Source: an uncultured Bacteroides sp. (GTDB lineage: Bacteria; Bacteroidota; Bacteroidia; Bacteroidales; Bacteroidaceae). From it: a stretch of 64,000 bases of DNA. Shown here piece after piece: positions 48,715 through 57,715 of this stretch. The position numbers were made by a program, and so were the translations under genes. Each line of letters begins with the position of its first letter. Within the stretch, counting starts at the first letter, position 1. The stretch lies in assembly GCA_949294185.1 (NCBI GenBank), contig CASFGA010000003.1:113501-177500 (forward strand), written 5' to 3'. A model generated the notes under the pieces. That model did not search any database and was not told the origin of the DNA. It saw only the letters and a list, made by a program, of their open reading frames with translations.

Positions 48715-48886
48715 CCCGGCAGGTATTCTGACTGATTCATCCCCGCAACGCCTTCCCGCAACCCGAAGATTGCAGTGGCAGACAGCGGCGGCTGCCTGTT
48801 GCGGTTTGTCGAAAATCACAGCAGCGGGTACTGTTGCCGACTTTCACGGCATTCCCTTTTAATACATCTCTGTCACCCTTCCGAAA
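48715..48886 (-). promoter_or_regulatory. Cobalamin (adenosylcobalamin-type) riboswitch
   Basis: The minus strand carries the conserved cobalamin aptamer parts in order: GGGAATGCCGTGAAAGTC with GGCAACAGTACCCGC (48824-48856), GCTGTGA, a variable GC-rich arm, GCCACTG, GGGAAGGC, and the B12 box AGTCAGAATACCTGCC (48718-48733). The element begins right at the predicted transcript start and lies in front of nrdDG. Binding of cobalamin is expected to turn the gene off. Confidence 0.92.
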
Positions 48887-48893
48887 GGCTCGG

Positions 48894-48924
48894 CAAATAT
48901 AAGCCTTTTATCCGAAAACGGAAA
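48894..48924 (-). promoter_or_regulatory. nrdDG promoter
   Basis: TTTC (48921-48924), 19-bp spacer, TATATTTG (48894-48901) on the minus strand, just upstream of the riboswitch. Confidence 0.65.
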
Positions 48925-49090
48925 ACTGCCATACATGCCAGTTTTCTAAATTAAGTAACCCAAAATTCTGAAAATCCACCCACAGACCAATCAAAAGGCA
49001 TTATCCGGGCAACTTCAATTTATACTATCATCAGATTATTGCAGATTCGGGAAATTTTATTAATACACTCATTCCGTTTTACAACGCCAA

Positions 49091-49141
49091 AAATATTTTT
49101 CCTCAGTCCGTCAGATTTTTTTCTGCTGAGGAAAAATATTT
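49091..49141. repeat. 16-bp perfect inverted repeat in the nrdD-nucleotidyltransferase gap
   Basis: AAATATTTTTCCTCAG (49091-49106) and its exact complement (49126-49141) flank a T-rich loop. It lies about 95 bp past the stop of the minus-strand nucleotidyltransferase gene and may terminate it. The rest of 48925-49236 shows nothing recognisable. Confidence 0.6.
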
Positions 49142-49236
49142 ATTGCCTGAAGGAAAAAAAGACGGTCAACAGGCTGTTCATAACAATGGAAAAGCCCGGA
49201 CACAATAGAGCCCGGAGAAAAAGAAAGAATGCCCGG

Positions 49237-50667
49237 TCAGGCAAGAGCCACCGGCTTCAGTCCCATCTGTTCCGCCTGCTTCAGCATGAACTCAAAGGCG
49301 GCATCATGCTCGTTCGGAATTATCCCGTCCAGAATGGCATCCTTGATAGAGCCTTTCAGCAAACCGATTTCCCGACAGGGATGAAGACCAAACACACGCA
49401 TGATTTCGGCCCCGTCAACAGGAGGTTGGAAGTTACGGATGCGATCCTTCTCTTCCAAATCCTTCAGTTTCTGACGAACCAGCTTGAAATTGTCGAGGAA
49501 ACGTTTTTTCCGTTCCCGGTTTTTCGAGGTGATATCCGCTTCGCAAAGCGTCATCAAGTCGTCAATGTCATCGCCTGCCTCGAAAAGAAGGCGGCGGACA
49601 GCCGAGTCTGTCACCACATCGTCGGCAATGATAATCGGCCGCATGTGCAGCCCCACCAGTTTCTGCACGTATTTCATCTTCTCGTTCATGGGAAGCTTCA
49701 TCTTGCGGAACAGGTCGGGCACCATCTTTTCACCTATAAAGTTATGGTTATGGAATGTCCATCCGAGACGGGCATCCCAACGCTTCGTGCGCGGCTTGCC
49801 GATGTCATGCAGCAAGGCTGCCCAACGCAGCCACAGATTATCGCTCACTTTGGCTATATTGTCCACCACTTCCAGCGTATGATAGAAGTTGTCCTTGTGT
49901 CCGCGCCCGTTGCGCACCTCTACACCCTGCAAGGCGGCAAGTTCAGGAAATATCAGCTGCAGCAGCCCACATCGGTCAAGCTCCACAAACCCTTTTGAAG
50001 GAATCCGCGAGAGAAGGATTTTGTTCAGTTCATCGGCAATGCGCTCACGGGATATTATTTTGATACGCTCGCGGTTGCGCTCCAAAGCGCGGAAAGTATC
50101 GTCGTCAATATAAAAGTTAAGCTGCGTGGCGAAACGAACACAGCGCATCATCCGCAGCGGGTCATCGCTAAAAGTAATATCCGGGTCAAGCGGAGTGCGG
50201 AGAGTACGTTCCTTCAGGTCATCCAAACCTCCAAACGGATCGACCAGCTCACCGAAACGCGCCCCGTTCAAGCAGACAGCCATCGCATTGACAGTAAAGT
50301 CGCGCCGGTTCTGGTCGTCTTCAAGCGTCCCGTCCTCTACCACCGGCTTCCGGCTGTCGTGGCTGTATGACTCTTTTCTGGCTCCGACAAACTCCACTTC
50401 CGTGTCATGATACTTGACTTGCGCCGTCCCGAAGTTTTTAAACACTGCCACATGCGCCCCTTTTCCCAACTTCTGCCCGAACGCCTGCGCCATCTCAATC
50501 CCGCTGCCCACCACAACGATGTCAATGTCTTTCGACGGTCTGTTCAGGAATATATCGCGCACATACCCTCCTACGGCATAACATTCCAAACCCAGTTCGT
50601 CCGCCGTGCGGGAAATAAGGCTGAATATCTTGCCGCCGAAGTGCTCTTTCAATTCCATTTCATCCAT
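49237..50667 (-). CDS. CCA-adding/poly(A) polymerase-type tRNA nucleotidyltransferase with HD domain
   Basis: 476 residues from ATG 50667 (MDEMELKEHFGGKIFSLI). The class II nucleotidyltransferase signature is GGYVRDIFLNRPSKDIDIVVVG, followed by DFTVNAMAV and the RNA-binding block DPLRMMRCVRFATQL; an HD domain is at about 250-350 (ALLHDIGKP, HNHNFIGE). It probably repairs or adds CCA ends: tRNA-Glu here lacks encoded CCA. CCA-adding and poly(A) functions cannot be told apart by reading. Confidence 0.9.
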   Translation of the reverse strand: MDEMELKEHFGGKIFSLISRTADELGLECYAVGGYVRDIFLNRPSKDIDIVVVGSGIEMAQAFGQKLGKGAHVAVFKNFGTAQVKYHDTEVEFVGARKESYSHDSRKPVVEDGTLEDDQNRRDFTVNAMAVCLNGARFGELVDPFGGLDDLKERTLRTPLDPDITFSDDPLRMMRCVRFATQLNFYIDDDTFRALERNRERIKIISRERIADELNKILLSRIPSKGFVELDRCGLLQLIFPELAALQGVEVRNGRGHKDNFYHTLEVVDNIAKVSDNLWLRWAALLHDIGKPRTKRWDARLGWTFHNHNFIGEKMVPDLFRKMKLPMNEKMKYVQKLVGLHMRPIIIADDVVTDSAVRRLLFEAGDDIDDLMTLCEADITSKNRERKKRFLDNFKLVRQKLKDLEEKDRIRNFQPPVDGAEIMRVFGLHPCREIGLLKGSIKDAILDGIIPNEHDAAFEFMLKQAEQMGLKPVALA

Positions 50668-50687
50668 AACTCTTAAATAACGAGGCG

Positions 50688-50695
50688 CAAAATTA
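50688..50695 (-). promoter_or_regulatory. -7 box of the nucleotidyltransferase gene
   Basis: Minus-strand TAATTTTG, 20 bp before the ATG. Confidence 0.5.
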
Positions 50696-50907
50696 ATAAA
50701 AAACCTTCGGGCACAAAAGCGGAAACGGCCAAAAAACATCAGGATTATGTCAAAGCCACAGCAGACAAACGACAAAATGCAACGTCTCCTTTGCAAATCG
50801 AAAAGCTTACGCTTAAAAATAGTGAAATTTTTCCGCATTTAAAATAAAAGCACAGCCGCAAGCCCATTTTTTGACTGCCGGATGCTTCGTTTTAATCAAG
50901 AACTTTT

Positions 50908-50915
50908 TAACTTTG
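50908..50915 (+). promoter_or_regulatory. -7 box of mdh
   Basis: TAACTTTG, exact consensus, with a TTCG at 50886-50889 near -33; leader about 40 nt. Confidence 0.6.
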
Positions 50916-50960
50916 TAGCCGTAAAAAGGAAACAAACACTTTAACTTAAACAATAGAATT

Positions 50961-51962
50961 ATGGAATTTGTAACGAATGAAAAGCTTACCATTGTTGGTG
51001 CTGCCGGCATGATCGGTTCTAACATGGCTCAAACAGCCATTATGATGGGATTGACTCCGAACATCTGTTTGTATGACCCGTATGCTCCGGGACTGGAAGG
51101 CGTAGCTGAAGAGTTATACCACTGCGGTTTTGAAGGCGTGAACGTAACTTTCACTTCTGACATCAAGGAAGCACTGACTGGTGCCAAATATATCGTTAAC
51201 TCAGGCGGTGCCGCACGTAAGGCAGGCATGACACGCGAAGACCTGCTGAAAGGCAACGCTGCCATCGCTGAAGAATTCGGCAAGAACGTTAAACAATACT
51301 GCCCGGATGTTAAGCATATCGTGGTTATCTTCAATCCGGCCGACATTACCGGCTTGATCACTCTGCTTTATTCAGGACTGAAACCGGGTCAGGTTACCAC
51401 TCTGGCTGCATTGGACTCTACCCGTCTGCGCAGCGAACTGGCAAAACACTTCGGCGTGTCTATGGATGCCGTTGAAAACTGCCGTACATACGGTGGTCAT
51501 GGCGAGCAGATGGCTGTGTTCGCCTCTACAGCAAAAGTTAACGGCAAGCCGTTGACCGACATTATCGGTACAGACGCTCTGACCAAAGAACAGTGGGCAG
51601 AAATTCAGCAGAAGGTTACAAAAGGCGGCGCAAACATCATCGCATTGCGCGGACGCTCTTCATTCCAGAGCCCGGCATACGTATCAATCGAAATGATTGG
51701 TGCCGCTATGGGTGGAAAAGCATTCCGCTGGCCGGCCGGTACTTACGTATCAAACGACAAATATGACCACATCATGATGGCATGGGAAACTTCAATCACA
51801 GCCGACGGATGCAAGTGTGCAGAACTAAACGGTACGGCAGAAGAGCAGGCTGCTCTCGACAAGAGCTATGCCCACCTGTGCGAACTGCGTGACGAAGTTA
51901 TCGCAATGGGTGTTCTCCCCGCAGTATCAGAATGGAACAAGCTGAATCCGAACATCAAATAA
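50961..51962 (+). CDS. mdh: Malate dehydrogenase
   Basis: 333 residues. Rossmann motif TIVGAAGMIGSNMAQ at 9-23, FNPADITG, the substrate arginine segment LDSTRLRSELA and the catalytic histidine in TYGGHGEQMAVF. It interconverts malate and oxaloacetate, which in Bacteroides is part of the fumarate/succinate fermentation branch. Codon use is highly optimised (many CGT/GGT-type codons), in line with high expression. Single-gene unit ending in a strong hairpin. Confidence 0.94.
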   Translation: MEFVTNEKLTIVGAAGMIGSNMAQTAIMMGLTPNICLYDPYAPGLEGVAEELYHCGFEGVNVTFTSDIKEALTGAKYIVNSGGAARKAGMTREDLLKGNAAIAEEFGKNVKQYCPDVKHIVVIFNPADITGLITLLYSGLKPGQVTTLAALDSTRLRSELAKHFGVSMDAVENCRTYGGHGEQMAVFASTAKVNGKPLTDIIGTDALTKEQWAEIQQKVTKGGANIIALRGRSSFQSPAYVSIEMIGAAMGGKAFRWPAGTYVSNDKYDHIMMAWETSITADGCKCAELNGTAEEQAALDKSYAHLCELRDEVIAMGVLPAVSEWNKLNPNIK

Positions 51963-51990
51963 TCGGACTATCCAGACACCATATACTATA

Positions 51991-52025
51991 AAGGGAGGGG
52001 GTTCTGACGAACCTCCTCCCTTTTT
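51991..52025 (+). terminator. mdh terminator
   Basis: GC-rich stem AAGGGAGGGGGTTC / GAACCTCCTCCCTT with small bulge, 4-base loop and T5-6. Confidence 0.8.
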
Positions 52026-52033
52026 ATGCCTCC

Positions 52034-53122
52034 TTACCCGATTATCCACTTGCTGCCCGGCATGTATGATATGACCTTTGCAGTTATGAAACAAGAGACA
52101 AACGTGCTGACTGCAATACAGGGAATCGCACTGACGGTCGGCAACTCCAGTGTATGCTTGAACACCGTCACCCAGAGACCCAACCAGAAAATGTGCATCA
52201 AATAGACTCCGTAGCTCAGCTTCGACATTTCTGTAACGAATGCAGGAGCCTTTTCCGCCTTTATGCAGGTAAACAAGAGGAAAGTACCCGCCGTAGCCAT
52301 CACACAGTTAACCGTACACATGGCCCAACCTATCTCAATCACAGGAGTCACAAGCACTTTTCCTGGGATGGCCTGAACATAAAACGAATAGATTGTCAAC
52401 GCAACCCCGGCAATCATCAGAGCAAGTCCCACGACGAAACGCCTTGAGCGGCTCCATGTCAAGTGCACCCGGATGTAATGCGCCATCACAGAATAGCCCA
52501 GATAGCCGGAAAAATACCACAACAGGTGATATTCGTTCCAAAAGCACTGGCCCCAAACCTCTCCGCACCAACGGTTCAGATAAGGGATGCAGGTAGACAG
52601 CACAAACAGTCCGATAAAAACAAGCTCTTCCTTTGCAGTAGCTTTCCGCAGCCACGGAGATATTACAGGAATGAACAGATAAATGCTGATAAGGGGATAC
52701 ATGAACCAAAGATGCCCGGCAAGTGTGGGGAAATTCAAAAGGATGCGTGACAAATCCTTTGATGAAGTATCACCGTCAATCTGTCCCCAAAGCAGCGGCA
52801 GCGTGCTGTACAGTATCATGAATACGAAGAAAGGAGGCAGAATGCGCAGGAAGCGGCGCTTGAGAAACTGCCAGGAAGTCTGCTCCTCACTCATCGGCAT
52901 CAGAAGATAGGCCGAAACAATGATAAACAAAGGCACCGACATGCGTGAAAAGCCGTCGTAAAGAGACACCCACAGGCGGTCTGCCTCACTGGCCAGATAA
53001 GACTGGGGGCCTGCCATGTCCGATGCCCCGCTCACCCCATAAAAATTTTCACTTGCATGGACAACCATGACAAGAAAACACGCGAAAATCCGCAGATAAT
53101 CCAAAAAAATGATACGTTTCAT
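52034..53122 (-). CDS. Acyltransferase family 3 membrane protein
   Basis: 362 residues with about ten membrane helices. The opening RIIFLDYLRIFACFLVMVVHASENF contains the conserved early histidine of the Acyltransferase_3 (OafA/NodX) family, followed by MSVPLFIIVSAYLLM and ILPPFFVFMILYS. These inner-membrane enzymes O-acylate surface polysaccharides or other glycans. No glycan gene cluster is next to it, so the acceptor is unknown. Confidence 0.88.
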   Translation of the reverse strand: MKRIIFLDYLRIFACFLVMVVHASENFYGVSGASDMAGPQSYLASEADRLWVSLYDGFSRMSVPLFIIVSAYLLMPMSEEQTSWQFLKRRFLRILPPFFVFMILYSTLPLLWGQIDGDTSSKDLSRILLNFPTLAGHLWFMYPLISIYLFIPVISPWLRKATAKEELVFIGLFVLSTCIPYLNRWCGEVWGQCFWNEYHLLWYFSGYLGYSVMAHYIRVHLTWSRSRRFVVGLALMIAGVALTIYSFYVQAIPGKVLVTPVIEIGWAMCTVNCVMATAGTFLLFTCIKAEKAPAFVTEMSKLSYGVYLMHIFWLGLWVTVFKHTLELPTVSAIPCIAVSTFVSCFITAKVISYMPGSKWIIG

Positions 53123-53261
53123 TGCTTAATCCTATGTTTTAATGGTTTGATAAAAATATGATATCACAAAATTAGCACAAGACATGAAAGATGAAACAAA
53201 AATTATCATTCAAAAGACAGAAGGAAATGACCAAGATAACCCGTCTTTTTGTTTTTTTCCG

Positions 53262-53269
53262 TACTTTTG
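53262..53269 (+). promoter_or_regulatory. -7 box close to the dnaG start
   Basis: TACTTTTG is an exact consensus match, but ends only 9 bp before the dnaG ATG; the -33 region is weak. If used, the mRNA is almost leaderless. Confidence 0.45.
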
Positions 53270-53278
53270 CTTCCGAAT

Positions 53279-55405
53279 ATGATAGACCAGGCCACCATAG
53301 ACAAAATACTGGATGCCGCACAAATCGTCGATGTAGTCTCCGAGTTTGTCACGCTCCGCAAGCGGGGGGTGAACTATATCGGCCTGTGCCCGTTCCACAA
53401 TGAAAAGACCCCATCGTTCAGCGTATCGCCCAGTAAAGGATTATGCAAATGCTTCAGCTGCGGAAAAGGCGGCAATGTGGTTCATTTCATTATGGAGCAC
53501 GAGCAGCTTTCCTACTATGAAGCGCTGAAATGGTTAGCACGAAAATATAATATTGAAGTAAAGGAACGGGAATTGACCGACGAGGAAAAACAGGCTCACA
53601 GCCTGCGCGAAAGTCTGTTTGTCGTCAACCAATTTGCCGCAGACTATTTCCAGAACATCCTTTACAACAATATCGACGGACAGCGCATAGGTATGACCTA
53701 CCTGCGCGGCCGGGGATTCCGCGACGACATCATCAAGAAATTCCAACTGGGATACAGCACCGACAGCCACGATGCCCTGGCAAAAGAAGCCTTGCAGAAG
53801 GGATACAAGGAAGAATATCTGGTAAAGACCGGACTGTGCTACCGCAAAGAAGACGGATCTCTGCGCGACCGGTTCTGGGGACGGGTGATATTCCCCGTAC
53901 ATACCCTTTCGGGAAAGATTGTGGCCTTTGGAGGGCGCGTATTGAGCGCGGCCACCAAAAATGTGCAGATGAAGTATGTCAATTCCCCCGAATCGGAAAT
54001 CTATCACAAAAGCCATGAACTGTACGGCATCTATTTCGCCAAGCAGTCTATCGTGCGCCAAGACCGGTGCTTTCTGGTGGAAGGCTATACCGATGTCATA
54101 TCCATGCACCAGAGCGGCATCGAAAATGTGGTGGCTTCATCGGGCACTGCGCTGACTTCCGACCAGATTCGTCTGATTCACCGCTTCACCAACAACATCA
54201 CCGTGCTGTATGACGGCGACGGTGCCGGCATAAAGGCCAGCATCCGAGGCATTGACATGCTGCTGGAAGAAGGCATGAACATCAAAGTATGCCTGCTGCC
54301 CGACGGGGATGACCCGGACAGTTTCGCACGCAAGCACAACGCCACCGACTATCAAGCCTACATCAACACGCATGAAGTGGACTTCATCCGCTTTAAGACC
54401 AATCTGCTGCTGGAGGAAGCCGGGAAAGATCCCATCAAACGTGCCGGACTGATTTCAAGCATCGTGAAAAGCATTTCCGTGATACCTGACGCCATTGTCC
54501 GCTCGGTATACATCCGCGAATGCAGCCAACTGCTGCAAATGGAAGAGAAGGTGCTGGTGGAAGCGACGGCCAAGCTTATCGAGCAGGCTCACGAAACGAA
54601 ATTCAGAGAAGAACAGCGCAGGCGCGAACGCGAACAGCGCAATGCGGAAACAAGCGCCGCAGCCCAGGCCGAGAGCGCCCGAGATACGGAATCTCCTGAT
54701 GCAGGCAAAAATCCGCATCAGGCCGACGAAACAACCGCAAACCCATCTCAAGCAGGTGGAGCTCCGGCAGCAGAACAGGCTCCGACCGCCCCCAAAGACA
54801 TTGATGACTACAGTTCCTTCATCCCCGCAACAGGAAACGAACAGACGGTCTTCTATGCAAGAGAAGAAGACCTCATACGGATGCTGATACGGCACGGTGA
54901 AAAAATCATGTGTTATGTGGAAGACGAAAACGGGGAACAGCATCCCTTGACCGTCATTGAATGCATCGCATCCAGCTTAAAAGAAGACGAACTCCAGTTT
55001 CATAACGCACTCCACCGCCAGATACTCCGCGAGGCCGAAACGCATCTGCACGATGAAAACTTCACTGCAGAGCGTTATTTCGTGGCGCATCCAGATCCTG
55101 CCGTCAGCAAACTGGCGGCAGACCTGATAAGCGAACGCTACCAGCTGAGCAGATACCACTCGAAAGGACAGAAGATCATCACCGATGAAGAACGGCTTCA
55201 TGAATTGATTCCCCGGCTATTGCTCGACTTCAAGATGTCTATTGTAGAAGAAGAGATGAAGCACACACTTCAAGCCTTGACCAATCCTGCCGTCGCAAAC
55301 GATCCCCAACGCTGCGCCGAGGTCATGCAACACTATAAAGAGCTGCACGAGATGCAAAGCATCATGGCGCAAAACGCAGGCGACCGGGTGGTATTGAAAG
55401 GATAA
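53279..55405 (+). CDS. dnaG: DNA primase
   Basis: 708 residues from ATG 53279 (MIDQATIDKILDAAQIVDVVSEF), the normal DnaG start. CHC2 zinc finger (CPFHNEKTPSF, CKCFSCGKGGNVVHF) at about 37-70, primase core with toprim motif FLVEGYTDVISMHQSG (about 260), and a helicase-binding C-terminal domain. Residues about 440-520 are a low-complexity, charged and A/Q/E-rich linker (REEQRRREREQRNAETSAAA), longer than in E. coli. It makes RNA primers for replication. Confidence 0.96.
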   Translation: MIDQATIDKILDAAQIVDVVSEFVTLRKRGVNYIGLCPFHNEKTPSFSVSPSKGLCKCFSCGKGGNVVHFIMEHEQLSYYEALKWLARKYNIEVKERELTDEEKQAHSLRESLFVVNQFAADYFQNILYNNIDGQRIGMTYLRGRGFRDDIIKKFQLGYSTDSHDALAKEALQKGYKEEYLVKTGLCYRKEDGSLRDRFWGRVIFPVHTLSGKIVAFGGRVLSAATKNVQMKYVNSPESEIYHKSHELYGIYFAKQSIVRQDRCFLVEGYTDVISMHQSGIENVVASSGTALTSDQIRLIHRFTNNITVLYDGDGAGIKASIRGIDMLLEEGMNIKVCLLPDGDDPDSFARKHNATDYQAYINTHEVDFIRFKTNLLLEEAGKDPIKRAGLISSIVKSISVIPDAIVRSVYIRECSQLLQMEEKVLVEATAKLIEQAHETKFREEQRRREREQRNAETSAAAQAESARDTESPDAGKNPHQADETTANPSQAGGAPAAEQAPTAPKDIDDYSSFIPATGNEQTVFYAREEDLIRMLIRHGEKIMCYVEDENGEQHPLTVIECIASSLKEDELQFHNALHRQILREAETHLHDENFTAERYFVAHPDPAVSKLAADLISERYQLSRYHSKGQKIITDEERLHELIPRLLLDFKMSIVEEEMKHTLQALTNPAVANDPQRCAEVMQHYKELHEMQSIMAQNAGDRVVLKG

Positions 55406-55438
55406 AGGCCAGACACTTCTCAGTGCCCGGCCTTTATC
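55402..55438. terminator. Bidirectional terminator between dnaG and rpmE2
   Basis: Imperfect 16-bp stem (ATAAAGGCC...GGCCTTTAT) overlapping the dnaG stop codon, with T-rich flanks. Confidence 0.7.
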
Positions 55439-55460
55439 TTTTATGGCTAAACCGATTTTC

Positions 55461-55715
55461 TTATTTCTTCATGCGGTTACCGTAACGGCTCATGAACTTA
55501 TCAACACGTCCTGCCGTATCTACCAACTTGGATTTACCAGTGTAGAACGGGTGTGAAGTGTTTGAAATTTCCAACTTAACCAACGGATAAGTCTCACCTT
55601 CAAACTCGATTGTGTCCTTAGTGGCACAAGTAGAACGAGACAAAAACATGTCGCCGTTTGACATGTCTTTAAATACTACCGGACGGTAATTTTCTGGATG
55701 AATGCCTTTTTTCAT
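55461..55715 (-). CDS. rpmE2: 50S ribosomal protein L31 type B
   Basis: 84 residues starting [29 protein letters not shown]. It lacks the zinc-ribbon CxxC pair of type A L31 and has the longer type B C-terminus ([25 protein letters not shown]). Its own -7 box is at 55793. Confidence 0.97.
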   Translation of the reverse strand: MKKGIHPENYRPVVFKDMSNGDMFLSRSTCATKDTIEFEGETYPLVKLEISNTSHPFYTGKSKLVDTAGRVDKFMSRYGNRMKK

Positions 55716-55792
55716 TTCAGTATATACTTTTATTGTTATTATTTACTATTACGGTAACACTTAATAAATGTGTAATGGCTTGTTTCGGGTTG

Positions 55793-55800
55793 CAAAGATA
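55793..55800 (-). promoter_or_regulatory. rpmE2 promoter -7 box
   Basis: Minus-strand TATCTTTG, exact match; leader about 70 nt. Confidence 0.55.
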
Positions 55801-55876
55801 CGGCTTTTCCTTGAAATAGAAAACTTTCCGGCAGAAAAATATTCTTTTTCTTCAAGCTAATCTTTTCCGGGTGCCG

Positions 55877-56641
55877 TCACAAATTTGTTTCTCCCTCGAT
55901 ATACTGCTCAAGAAACATGTTTTCACCGTCGAATACGGCATAAGAAAACTCATGGATCCAGTCTCCCAATATCATCATCCGCGCCGTACGGCTCAGCATC
56001 AGGTCGAGCATAATATGGCGATGCCCGTAAATGAAGTAATTGATGGTGGGATGATTTTTCAGATATTCTTTGGTAAACAGCACGAGAGGCTCCTTGTCTT
56101 CACCCATATACGGAGGCTCGCTGCCATTTTCACGCTTCAGGCGGCTGTGCTTCGCCCACTCCAGTCCGAGATTGACGCTCCAGCGCGGGTGCAGCATCGA
56201 GAAGAGGCGCTGCAATGTCCGGCTGTGAAACATCGTGCGCAAGAATCCGAACTTGCGGTCGTCATCGCCAAGTCCGTCGCCATGGGCAAGGAAAAACTCT
56301 TTTCCATAAATCTCACAGGTCAAAGGCTCACGATGTACAATCATGCCACACTCCTTTTCAAAATAATCCGCACACCATATATCATGATTGCCTATAAAGA
56401 AATGGACTTCCACCCCCATATCCGTCAGTTCGGATATTTTCCCGAGAAAACGGGTATAGCCCTTCGGAACCACAAGCTTAAACTCATACCAGAAATCGAA
56501 CATATCCCCCAACAGGTAGACGGCGTCTGCCTGATGCTTGATGCTGTCCAGAAAATTCACCAGCCTGCGTTCTTGAGTCCGTCCATGCGGAATGGCCCGC
56601 GACCCCAAATGAGCGTCCGAAAGGAAATACACATTCTTCAT
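55877..56641 (-). CDS. lpxH: UDP-2,3-diacylglucosamine hydrolase
   Basis: 254 residues, calcineurin-like metallophosphatase. Metal motifs: FLSDAHLG, LLGDMFDFW, FIGNHDIW, LAHGDGLG and YGHRH. It cleaves UDP-2,3-diacylglucosamine to lipid X in lipid A synthesis. Fourth gene of a GT2-radC-sufT-lpxH run on the minus strand, 19 bp after the sufT-like gene. Confidence 0.93.
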   Translation of the reverse strand: MKNVYFLSDAHLGSRAIPHGRTQERRLVNFLDSIKHQADAVYLLGDMFDFWYEFKLVVPKGYTRFLGKISELTDMGVEVHFFIGNHDIWCADYFEKECGMIVHREPLTCEIYGKEFFLAHGDGLGDDDRKFGFLRTMFHSRTLQRLFSMLHPRWSVNLGLEWAKHSRLKRENGSEPPYMGEDKEPLVLFTKEYLKNHPTINYFIYGHRHIMLDLMLSRTARMMILGDWIHEFSYAVFDGENMFLEQYIEGETNL

Positions 56642-56660
56642 AAGCTACCTCTTTTTACAA

Positions 56661-56981
56661 TTACAAGAATCCCAATTCCAACTTGGCTTCCTCCGTCATC
56701 ATGTCTTTGTCCCATTCCGGCTCAAAGACCAGATTGACCTGAGCAGCCTTCACACCTTCTACCGACTCAACCTTCTGACGGATATCTTCCATGATGAAGT
56801 CTGCCGCAGGACAATTGGGGGCGGTCAGCGTCATATCAACGGAAAGCTCGCCGTCGTCCTGAAGATCTATCTTGTAAATCAGACCCAAATCGTATACATT
56901 GACCGGAATTTCCGGATCGTATACGGTTTTCAGCATGTCGATAATCCTTTCTTCTGTTTTCAGTTTCTCTTCGTTGTTCAT
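56661..56981 (-). CDS. MIP18/DUF59-family protein, SufT-like
   Basis: 106 residues from ATG 56981 (MNNEEKLKTEERIIDML). DUF59 features: VYDPEIPVNVYDLGLIY near the N-terminus and the conserved cysteine segment LTAPNCPAADFI. Such proteins act in iron-sulfur cluster assembly or delivery. 44 bp after radC. Confidence 0.9.
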   Translation of the reverse strand: MNNEEKLKTEERIIDMLKTVYDPEIPVNVYDLGLIYKIDLQDDGELSVDMTLTAPNCPAADFIMEDIRQKVESVEGVKAAQVNLVFEPEWDKDMMTEEAKLELGFL

Positions 56982-57025
56982 AAACCCGTAGTTTGTTCTG
57001 CAAATGTAATAAAAAAGATTGAATA

Positions 57026-57715
57026 TCAAAGCCGGCCTTCATCTGTATAACTGTAATAAGAACCGTCGGTCACAATCACATGGTCAAGCAAACGTATGTT
57101 CATCGTCTTGGCAGCCTGGCTGACGGCCTGCGTCAGACGGTCGTCATCCGCACTCGGACGCACATTCCCGGAAGGGTGATTGTGACAAAGCACAAAGGCC
57201 GTGGCCCGCTTCAGCAGGGCCTCGCGCAGGATGCAGCGCACATCCACCTGCGTAGAAGCAAGTCCTCCCCTGCTTACATTCCGTGCATCAATCACTTTTG
57301 AAGCCTGGTTCAGCAGCATCACCCAACATTCCTCCACATGCAAATCACACATGAGCGGATGAAACCACGCATAAATGTCTTCCGAACTGCGTATCTGCCG
57401 GCGTTCGGCCGGGGCTTCCTCACTTCTCCGCTTTCCCAGTTCCGAAGCGGCAAGGATGGCAACGGCTTTTGCCGGCCCTATCCCTTTATAACGGCACAGG
57501 TCTTCCACCGTATGCCGCCCCAGTTCACTCAGCTTGTTATGACAACCGTCCAATACCTTCCGCATCAGCTCCACGGCAGTCTCCTCCGTACTGCCCGATC
57601 CAATCAGGATAGCCAGCAGTTCGGCATTGGTCAATGCCGAGGCTCCCCTGAGCATCATTTTTTCACGCGGGCGGTCTTCTTTCGCCCACTGGTTAATCTT
57701 CAGTTTTTCCATCAT
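57026..57715 (-). CDS. radC: RadC/JAMM-domain protein
   Basis: 229 residues. Helix-hairpin-helix-like N-terminus (TVEDLCRYKGIGPAKAVAIL, about 65-85) and the C-terminal JAMM metalloprotease-like motif HNHPSGNVRPSADDD. The family is called a DNA-repair protein, but its biochemical role is unresolved. Its start overlaps the GT2 stop by four bases (ATGA). Confidence 0.94.
   Translation of the reverse strand: MMEKLKINQWAKEDRPREKMMLRGASALTNAELLAILIGSGSTEETAVELMRKVLDGCHNKLSELGRHTVEDLCRYKGIGPAKAVAILAASELGKRRSEEAPAERRQIRSSEDIYAWFHPLMCDLHVEECWVMLLNQASKVIDARNVSRGGLASTQVDVRCILREALLKRATAFVLCHNHPSGNVRPSADDDRLTQAVSQAAKTMNIRLLDHVIVTDGSYYSYTDEGRL

Noticed and set aside
48664..48819. 52-codon N-terminal extension of nrdD
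   Set aside because: It is the accidental translation of the cobalamin riboswitch and terminator; the ATG at 48663 starts the conserved ATP-cone domain.
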